From assembly GCA_964035015.1 (NCBI GenBank), contig OZ036002.1, positions 3,521,877 to 3,585,876 of the forward strand: DNA of 64,000 nt, given 5' to 3'. The position numbers and the translations under genes are program-made. Origin of the DNA: Corallium rubrum. Taxonomy: Eukaryota > Cnidaria > Anthozoa > Scleralcyonacea > Coralliidae. The notes beneath the pieces are model-generated. The model was not told where the DNA came from, searched no databases, and worked only from the letters and a program-made list of their open reading frames with translations. Shown in pieces: positions 56,884-64,000 of this stretch (position 1 is its first letter; each line of letters begins with the position of its first letter).

Positions 56884-57222
56884 ACGTACCCAGGATTCTG
56901 AAAGGGGGGAGCCGAAGTCAAAATAAATTTTTAGGGGGGTCCGGGGGCATGCTCCCCCGGGAAATTTTGAAATCGGAAGTCGCTGAAATGCCATTTCCTG
57001 GCTTTTGGAGGAAGATTTTACAGACTCTAAAGGTTAAACAACGTCATACGAAATACTCAAAACATGCAAACGTCACATAGATACTCAAAATGCATACACT
57101 CAGTAGATTGAATACACTGTTTACAGTTTATTTCCTGACACAATGGCATATTGCATCAGTTTTGTAGTTACATGTCTGTTTTTATATCAAAAGGGGGGGA
57201 GCCGCGGCTCCCACGGCTCCCT
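56882..57222. mobile_element. G-rich hAT-like non-autonomous element, copy 2
   Basis: It is nearly identical to 50900-51235 (GTCCGGGGGCATGCTCCCCC, TTTTACAGACTCTAAAGGTT, GGGGGGAGCCGCGGCTCCCA). The left end is cut by the TA microsatellite and the terminal ACGTAGCCAGG is partly lost. Confidence 0.65.
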
Positions 57223-57479
57223 GCCCCCGAAACCTCCAATCTGCGAAATTTAAGCTCTGCGGAGGAGAGAGGGCTAATGCACTTAACGGGTGGTCCCACA
57301 TGGCCACGATCAGCTATTGCTGAAATTAAACAATAGATCGTTTTCATCTGACGTCACAGCGGCCATATTGGTGTATACGGTATGGGAATTAGCTCTTTCT
57401 TATTCAAATATTTCGTATTGTTTCACCACCCCAATGGGCCCACCGATCACGTGAGTGAAAACGATCTATAGTATAATTG

Positions 57480-57560
57480 CTCAACATGTCCTCTCACTTG
57501 AGTATCATGATAATCATCATTTCTTCACACAGTCGAATATGATGATTATCATGATACTCA
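57480..57560. repeat. Palindrome with ATGATAATCATCA arms
   Basis: GAGTATCATGATAATCATCAT faces its complement around TTCTTCACACAGTCGAAT. A partial copy (ATGACGATAATCATCATT) recurs at about 57841. Confidence 0.55.
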
Positions 57561-57564
57561 GGTG

Positions 57565-58360
57565 AGATTCCGTCCCACATGCGGGATGTTAAACTAAATT
57601 GCATATAACAAAAGGGCATTAGGGGTGTTGTGGTCGGGGTCTGAGAGGCGGGACTTTTTTCCGGAGGGTTGTGGTTAGGGTTAGGTCCAACGGGGGGGGG
57701 TTGTGGTTAGGGTTAGGGTTGTCAGGGGGGTTGTGGTTAGGGTTAGGGTCAGGGTTAGAGGGGGGTTGAGTTGGGGGTTTGGGGGTAGGGAATTCTTTTT
57801 TTAAAATGATGATTATTGTTAATTCAACGAAATCTCACAAATGACGATAATCATCATTTCGAAATGAGAGGATATGCTGAATTGCTGCCGAGCGAAGCGA
57901 GGTAGCTCCCTAATCTTGACATGGGTTCCTATGTGTCTCGTGTCCAGACCTCTGCCGAGTTATGTAAAGCTGACCAGCCAGCCAACACGATCTCTTACCA
58001 AAATTAAGCGTATATCTTAATTGTAAAATAGGGCTCGAATTAAGACATGGCCTTAATTTTAAAATAGGGCTCAAATTAAGACATGGCCTTAATTTATCTG
58101 TCCCACAAGCGGGATGTTAAACTTGAACACATAAAGCTAAGAATCCTAGAGGGGCGTTGTGGTCGGGGTCTGAGAGGTGGGACTTTTTTCCGGAGGGTTG
58201 TGGTTAGGGTTAGGTCCAACGGGGGGGAGGGTTGTGATTAGGCTTAGGGATACCGGGGGGTTGTGGTTAGGTTTAGGGTTTCTGGGGGTTTGTGGTTAGG
58301 GTTAGGGTTTCCGGGGGGTTGTGGTTAGGGGTTGGGGGTATGGGGGAGAGTTTTCATTTA
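57565..58360. repeat. Duplicated block with telomere-like GGTTAGGGTTAGGG repeats
   Basis: Two related blocks (57568-57800 and 58098-58350) both run from GTCCCACA-GCGGGATGTTAAAC through GTTGTGGTCGGGGTCTGAGA to several GTTGTGGTTAGGGTTAGGG units with G runs. The units are degenerate and interspersed, so this is not a telomere. Confidence 0.7.
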
Positions 58361-60235
58361 AAATTAAGGATTAGCCTTAATATCCTCCTAGAATTACCAA
58401 TAATCAGTATAGTACGACTGAAAAAATTTGGATGTTTGTTAGCAGTCCCCAGTCCCCTTTCTCACGCGAAGTTTGGAGCACATATGTGTGATTCAGTCAT
58501 TCAGGAGCAGTTGCATTTCAATTTTAACTAAGTGAGTAGTTATTTAAATTTGCTTGAATTTGGGGATTTTGGTCATTAATTAAGTGCAACACTCTACTTT
58601 CAAGAGTTTCTTCAACCATGAGCTCCGTGTTTTAGTCGGGATCGAGCACGTTATGGAAGTCGAGGGTAAATAAAAGTGGAATACTTTACTTTGACAAGCT
58701 AGTAGTTTATTTAAGCTAGAATTTTTTAAATGTTCGGTTAAATACCTTGCTGTAAGTCCGTGTTTTAGTCGTGGGTAGATAAATAAGTTACTCATCAAAC
58801 CAGTGAGGTTGAATATTTATATTAGGGGATTTCAATTGTGTATCTCAGTTACATCAACATGTACAGTGATGTACTGCCTTAACATGTATGTTATTCAATG
58901 AAATGTGTTATTCATTTCAGGTTTATTAACTCATAACTTACATCTACACGTACTTTAATTTATAATTAGGTGTCTTTTGTATTATAAAATTACCAAGATG
59001 GTTGGCAAGGTCAATGTCTTTATCCCTTATACAATAAAAATTATTAATCACTTCTCAATTGTAAGGCAACCCAATTCCCTGTGTTCTTTGTGAACTGTAC
59101 ATGTGCATGAAAAAACAAACAATTTTGTTCTTTTATTAGTTTTATATATTTCTATAATTGGTGATATACAATATAAGTAGTGCAATGTCTGCTAGCTACA
59201 AGTAACTACAAAGTCTCATTGAAAGAAATGAATTATGGGAAACTAAGTCCTTAACCACAATGGATCTGTTAACTATTGACTACCATGGACTGAAGTATAT
59301 AAAATAATATCTCTTTGCTGCCTTTGGAACTGCTGTACAGTATATCTACAAGATGCCATTGCACACAGTACTGTACATGTTCATTTCAGAATATAAACTA
59401 CACATTTGTTTCAATGATGGATTTCCACACAAAAAGTTACAGTATCTGGCTACACTGCATCTTTCTGTAATAAACTACATCTTATGCAGTGCCTGTACAT
59501 TGAGTCTGAAGAAATGGATTATCATTTCACCCAAAACACTCTCAGAAAAGTGTGATTCACTTACAATGGAAGTATTAGTGTCCCATAATTTATTACATGT
59601 TTCTCAGAAAATAAACTACATGTATTGTTTCAATGAATATCATGGATTGCTACACAATAATTATGTGGAGACATCTTGAAAGTAATGGTTTGTCATCAAT
59701 GACTATAGTAATGCATTCTTACCAACAAGTACAACTAATGAACTCAGAGATTATAAACAATGGGCAACTCTAAAATGCTAGCCCACATTTTAGTTATACC
59801 AATTCTGCAAAATAATCTGATGGAGTTGATGGTATAATGCTGTATAATTTTTCAGGTTTAGATTTGTTATAACATGAGACACTTGGAACTGCATTGATAG
59901 TTTATAGTCACAGCAAGAGCCATGGTGATTTATTACTTGTATACTATAGTGTTTACCCTGTCAAAACCCTTGCCAATTATATCAAGAGAAAAGTCATAGT
60001 AATGTTTAGTTTAATTCTAAATCTTATAATTAAAAAATTAAAAATAACTCTGTAAATACCGTCTGTCTGTTGCAATTAATATATATATATACCCAGGGTT
60101 ACCCAGAGCTTATATTGAGAATTTTGTAAAACATCAGGAAACTAATCAGGATTTTTGTCCCACTTGAGGCAGCACTTCACTTGCAATAGTAATTTCTAGT
60201 TATATCACTTTAATAAGTTCAGTATAGTGCCTGAT
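58361..60235. other. AT-rich sequence without recognised genes
   Basis: Frames 58292-58531, 58580-58798 and 59353-59679 have no domain or splice support. A direct repeat TCAGAATATAAACTACA / TCAGAAAATAAACTACA occurs at about 59387 and 59604. Confidence 0.4.
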
Positions 60236-60907
60236 TTTAGCCAATGTGGGACCACCTGTTAGTGCATACTAGCCGCTTATAAGCGTATAATTAGCAAGTT
60301 GTTGCAAAAATCGTTTCCAGTTTTGTAACATTGTTTTAAGTTTCCTATTGGTCATACTGTATTTTCATATACTATGATATAATACTAGAAGTTTTTATCT
60401 CTGCTTCGAATTGTTTTCCTCGAGTGAACATTCAATTACAGTTTGTTGATTAGGGCTATCTTCTCTAAAAGCATTTCAAATCAGGCATTTGTTTCCATAA
60501 AATAACAAGCAATTGTCAAAACTGTTGTCAAACAGAATGTACTTTAATTGCCTTTAATTGTTTCTGTATGCATTTACACAGGTGTGACAACAGTCTTTTA
60601 CAACTGCCAACATGCTTGCCGAAGTGTGTCGCAGTAATTGCCAAAACGATCTACAGTGATTTCATTATGTTCCTTGGCAGAAACAATTGCTGAGGCAAAG
60701 TAGCAAATTATGAAAAGACCAGCAATTATTTTGCCAAGGTAAAAATAGAATTATGAGGACTGTGATTGGACAGTCATTGTCAGTCAGCATCGTGCTGACC
60801 TATGAATGCCTGTTATTAATGTTAATAATTAACTTATTCTATAAACTTATGCCTGTTTGTTTTGTAATTAATTTACTGTGAATTACTTAAGGTTACTTAA
60901 GGTAAAG

Positions 60908-61746
60908 ATGCAGGAGGCAAATTCTAATCAAGGAAATAGTAGATCCAAGGTAAAAATTATAATGGTACCGAGATAGCATTTTAATAATGAATAAAAATTG
61001 TAAAAATTGCCCTTATTAGTGTGTGTTTAAAGTGTTTAAAATGTCTAGTAGTATATATAATTCTTAGCTGACATATTTTATTTATTTTAGTCACCAAATA
61101 ATGATGATGGCAATGAAAGTGGTAAAAACAAGCTTGATGGAGAGAGAGGTGGCAGTGGTGAAAAGGATTGTGCTGGTGCAGATAATAGTGATAGTGATAG
61201 TGATGGTGATGGTAATGGTGATGATGGTGATGGTAATGGTGGTGGTGGTGGGTAAGTTTAATATCAAATAAAAATATTGTTCACAAAATGAAAATATAAA
61301 GTAATTAATTTTGTTGTTAGAGTGCTGAGTTCAAGTTTGGGTTCACTAATTATTCTTTTTATCTATTTTATACATGTAGTTGGACTCCAGGAACATTTAT
61401 TGCAGCGGCTGCTGGAGCTGGGGCTCTTGTTGCAGCTGCACCTCTTGTTGCTGCAGCAGCAGGCTTTACGTCTGCAGGGATAGGAGCTGGTACTATAGCA
61501 GCATCAATGATGTCAGCTTCTGCTACTGCTGGTGGAGGTGGGGTAGCTTCTGGTGGTCTTGTAGCAACATTACAAGCTGTAGGTGCCACAGGTAGCTTGG
61601 CTGCAGCTGGTCCTACAGTTACTGGTGCTGTAGGGGCAGCTGGTGCAGCTGTGGGAGCTGCTTTTTATAATGATGGCAAACCTGGCAACGATGGAAAATC
61701 TAGCAACAAAGATGGAAAAGCTGGTGACAAAGAATGGAATTCCTAA
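60908..61746 (+). CDS. Truncated paralogue of the IFI27-like gene (189 aa predicted)
   Basis: Join 60908-60949, 61091-61251, 61380-61746. Exons 1 and 2 and the Gly/Ala-rich IFI6/IFI27 domain are intact (SAGIGAGTIAASMMSAS kept). A deletion then leaves only a few GKPGND-type triplets and shifts the frame to a stop at 61744-61746, just before the transposon. It may still make a short protein resembling ordinary IFI27-family proteins without the collagen-like tail, or be a pseudogene. Confidence 0.65.
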
Positions 61747-61851
61747 AAATAATAAAACTCTTAAAAACATTGGCAATCCTGGAAATGATAGCCTGCGCCG
61801 CAGACGACTATAACAGTGTTATATTACGTCTGCGTAGTAGCGCCATAATCC

Positions 61852-62400
61852 GTGTTCTGCCAACCCCCCGATAAACGCGTTTCTGTACAGTTACTGATGA
61901 TTGGTTCCTTTGAAAAACACTTCTACCGAGCCATTTCATTGGCTGTTTGGTCGTGCCAGGCACGATCGCGCACTATTAAGCACTTCACGCTGAGCGAGTT
62001 TCAACAATGTGAATGTGATGGATTTCCCTTAGACCAATCATGCACTTTATGTTTACAAGGAATAAATAAATGCTGTAACAAGTATTGTGTGGAAGGGAAA
62101 GGACAATTCGTTGTCTTAACAGAGCTAAAGAGTCTTCCGCTTGCTGTTCAAGTTGGAACACCATATGTATGTCGAGACTGCTATCAGAAACTGAAGAAAC
62201 GCAGAGGCTTGTTGTCTCAACTCAACAACATCGAAAAGGCGCTGGAGTGCATATATAATGACAATAAATTTAAACAAACACCAGCGCTAAAAAGACCTTC
62301 AAGCGAACCGATCAGTGCTGGCTGTGCTGGCTCTGCAGCAGACTTGTCACAACTGCCGCGTTTTTGGCCGTGTAGTTGTTGGCCTTGTGGAGAATTCTAG
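61852..62400 (+). pseudogene. Cys-rich gene fragment in the left transposon arm
   Basis: A 182-codon frame contains CTLCLQGINKCCNKYC and YVCRDCYQKLKKRRGLLSQL, CxxC-type pairs that could bind zinc, then a helical segment LNNIEKALECIYN. The tail after about residue 165 differs from the other arm. It may be a fragment of the autonomous element's own protein or a captured host exon. No transposase core is visible. Confidence 0.5.
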
Positions 62401-62594
62401 AAGATGTTGTTGTAGACAAACCAAGACATCAGAAAACGCATTTGAAAGGGAAGCCCATTGTTGTTGATCGTCGCTTTCTATTACAGACAGAGATCTCAAA
62501 AGTCAAAAAGCTTACAGCTCGATCAACAACAACTATTGACATCTGCATAGCATTTGTATCACTATAACACTGTTTTAGTCGTCTGCGGCGCAGG

Positions 62595-63260
62595 CTAGTT
62601 GGAACCTGATGCCAGTCCGAAATCTACGTACACGTTGCTATCAGATATCGTGACAGGCTCGTCGCAAGCTGTTTGCAGACTTGTAACAAGCTTGTTATAA
62701 CAAATACTTGGTGATGAACTACACGGCAAAATTGTGTCAGGATCGTTGGCGAATCTGGCGATGAATTTCGTAGGCGATGCACAGCCAGCACTGATCGGTT
62801 CGCTTGAAGGTCTTTCTAGCGCTAGTGTTTGTTTGAATTTATTGTCATTATATATGCACTCCAGCGCCTTTTCGATGTTGTTGAGTTGAGACAACAAGCC
62901 TCTGCGTTTCTTCAGTTTCTGATAGCAGTCTCGACATACATATGGTGTTCCAACTTGAACAGCAAACGGAAGACTCTTTAGCTCTGTTAAGACAACGAAT
63001 ATAATTGTCCTTTCCCTTCCACACAATACTTGTTACAGCATTTATTTATCCTTTGTAAACATAAAGTGCATGATTGGTCTAAGGGAAAATCCATCACATT
63101 CACATTGTTGAAACTCGCTCAGCGTGAAGTGCTTAATAGTGCGCGATCGCGCCTGGCACGACCAAACAGCCAATGAAATGGTTCGGTAGAAGTGTTTTTC
63201 AAAGGAACCAATCATCATTAACTGTACAGAAACGCGTTTATCGGGGGGTTGGCAGAACAC
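62595..63260 (-). pseudogene. Cys-rich gene fragment in the right transposon arm, two frames
   Basis: This is the inverted copy of the left-arm coding sequence, broken into 63260-63042 and 63026-62595. It keeps YVCRDCYQKLKKRRGLLSQL and extends about 60 residues beyond the homologous arm (through ICYNKLVTSLQTACDEPVTI), so it preserves sequence deleted from the left arm. A frameshift lies near 63040, where LQG in the left arm is altered. Confidence 0.5.
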
Positions 63261-64000
63261 GGATTATGGCGCTACTACGCAGACGTAATATAACACTGTT
63301 ATAGTCGTCTGCGGCGCAGGCTAGGAAATGATGGAAATTTTGAAAAAGGTGGAAATCTTGAAAATGAGGGGAAGTTTAGAAATGATCATGAAAAACTTGA
63401 AAGAGAAGGAAATAAGGGGGAAATGGCTGAAAATGATGATGGTGCCGATAGGAGAGCGAATGAAAATATTGATAGCACAGTGCAAGCTACTCACAAGAAA
63501 GGTGGAAGACATAGGCAGCCAACAGAACATGATGATGAAGAAAATGACGAAGAGTCTACATTTGTGAAGACAGTGGTATTCAAGAAATAAGCATATGCAA
63601 CTAAGATTTCTTGTACCGATTTATTGTAATACATGTACTGTATTATAAGAGTAGGTTTGTTTTTCCATTACTTGTCACTTTACGTGTTATACAATACTTA
63701 TGAAGGGTACATTTTTCATTTTTAGAAGAAAGAAATCTATTTAGTTACATGTTGAAAATGTATACACCCTTCCTGTAGTTAATTGTTTGTAGTTTAATAT
63801 AGCCTGTACAATTAACTAATAAAGGATTTAACCTGATTTTCGTGGCAATTTAGGGAAATGACTCTTTTGGAAATAACTGTCATTCAATCAGTATCCAAAC
63901 CCCGTCCTAACATGAATAGAATTTTCGAATAATATTCTGTTGAAATCCTCGGGGGGCAAATACGAGATTTTTGGATTTTCAAAAATCGTTGGTCATTTTT

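Larger units (their letters stand above)
57268..60276. mobile_element. Candidate 3-kb TIR element
   Basis: GGCTAATGCACTTAACGGGT with GGTCCCACATGG at the left is mirrored by CCAATGTGGGACCACCTGTT and AGTGCATACTAGCC at the right. The interior holds telomere-like repeats and mostly featureless AT-rich DNA; no transposase frame is visible, so it would be non-autonomous. Confidence 0.45.
61789..63323. mobile_element. 1,535-bp inverted-repeat transposon with perfect 8-bp target duplication
   Basis: The ends are TAGCCTGCGCCGCAGACG and its exact complement; GGAAATGA flanks both sides (61781-61788 and 63324-63331). Arms of about 545 bp (61789-62333 and 62778-63323) are near-identical inverted copies. 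A third terminus lies at 62563-62597, so the left 809 bp is an element complete with both ends and the right part is an inverted partial copy. An 8-bp duplication fits P or hAT superfamilies; the ends do not match a family I recognise. Confidence 0.85.
61747..63589 (+). pseudogene. Broken 3' coding remnant of the paralogue, split by a transposon
   Basis: 61747-61788 and 63324-63589 correspond to the charged C-terminal part of copy 1 and still end at the equivalent AAGAAATAA. The old frame stays open in the 3' piece, suggesting recent decay. The pieces are separated by the element at 61789-63323. Confidence 0.75.
60398..64000 (+). repeat. Segmental duplication, copy B
   Basis: Collinear with 45173-47190. 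It differs by a deletion in the collagen-like tract, the 1,535-bp transposon at 61789-63323 and about 275 bp of extra DNA after ACAATACTT (about 63702-63978). Homology reappears in the last bases (TTGGTCATTTTT), so copy B probably continues beyond the window. Confidence 0.88.

Noticed and set aside
57660-58340. Telomere or chromosome end
   Set aside because: The TTAGGG-like units are few, degenerate and interspersed, and unique sequence and genes follow on both sides.

Overview
The window is nuclear DNA of a metazoan, most likely a marine invertebrate and plausibly a cnidarian. The basis is short conserved exons with GT-AG introns, no operons, and very dense non-autonomous DNA transposons, CR1-like LINEs, a Penelope-like fragment, tRNA- and 5S-derived SINEs and minisatellites. 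The cnidarian assignment is inference from this overall character, not from a marker.

From 5.4 to 40.3 kb, minus strand, lies one complete gene for the 26S proteasome ATPase Rpt2 (PSMC1). I could place 13 coding exons with phase-consistent GT-AG junctions, together encoding 442 residues. Exon 1 contributes only the start ATG and intron 2 is about 16.9 kb. Its introns hold most of the repeats: MITE-like palindromes, a 1.2-kb pentanucleotide satellite (intron 5), a CR1-like LINE with ORF1 and a frameshifted ORF2, a 2.8-kb minisatellite and inverted 20-bp-unit arrays (intron 2), and a 52-bp-unit minisatellite (intron 1). Next to exon 3 a tandem array reproduces the exon 3 splice acceptor together with a donor, giving three potential in-frame 42-nt mini-exons.

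From 45 to 64 kb, plus strand, a segment is present twice (about 45.17-47.2 kb and 60.4-64.0 kb). Each copy carries a three-exon gene: a short N-terminal exon, an Asp/Gly-rich exon, and an exon with an IFI6/IFI27 (ISG12)-type Gly/Ala-rich membrane domain. In copy 1 this is fused to a collagen-like Gly-X-Y tract and a charged tail (374 residues). Copy 2 is truncated by a frameshift, and its old coding exon is split by a 1,535-bp inverted-repeat transposon with a perfect 8-bp target duplication. That transposon carries two head-to-head copies of a Cys-rich gene fragment.

Between and around the genes are Helentron/HINE-like elements (one with a 1.5-kb 33-bp-unit minisatellite), MULE-like MITEs with 9-bp duplications, Harbinger-like MITEs with TWA duplications, hAT-like G-rich elements, a TTAA-flanked element and a 3-kb TIR element containing telomere-like repeats. 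Bases 1-5384, left of PSMC1, are almost entirely nested mobile elements.
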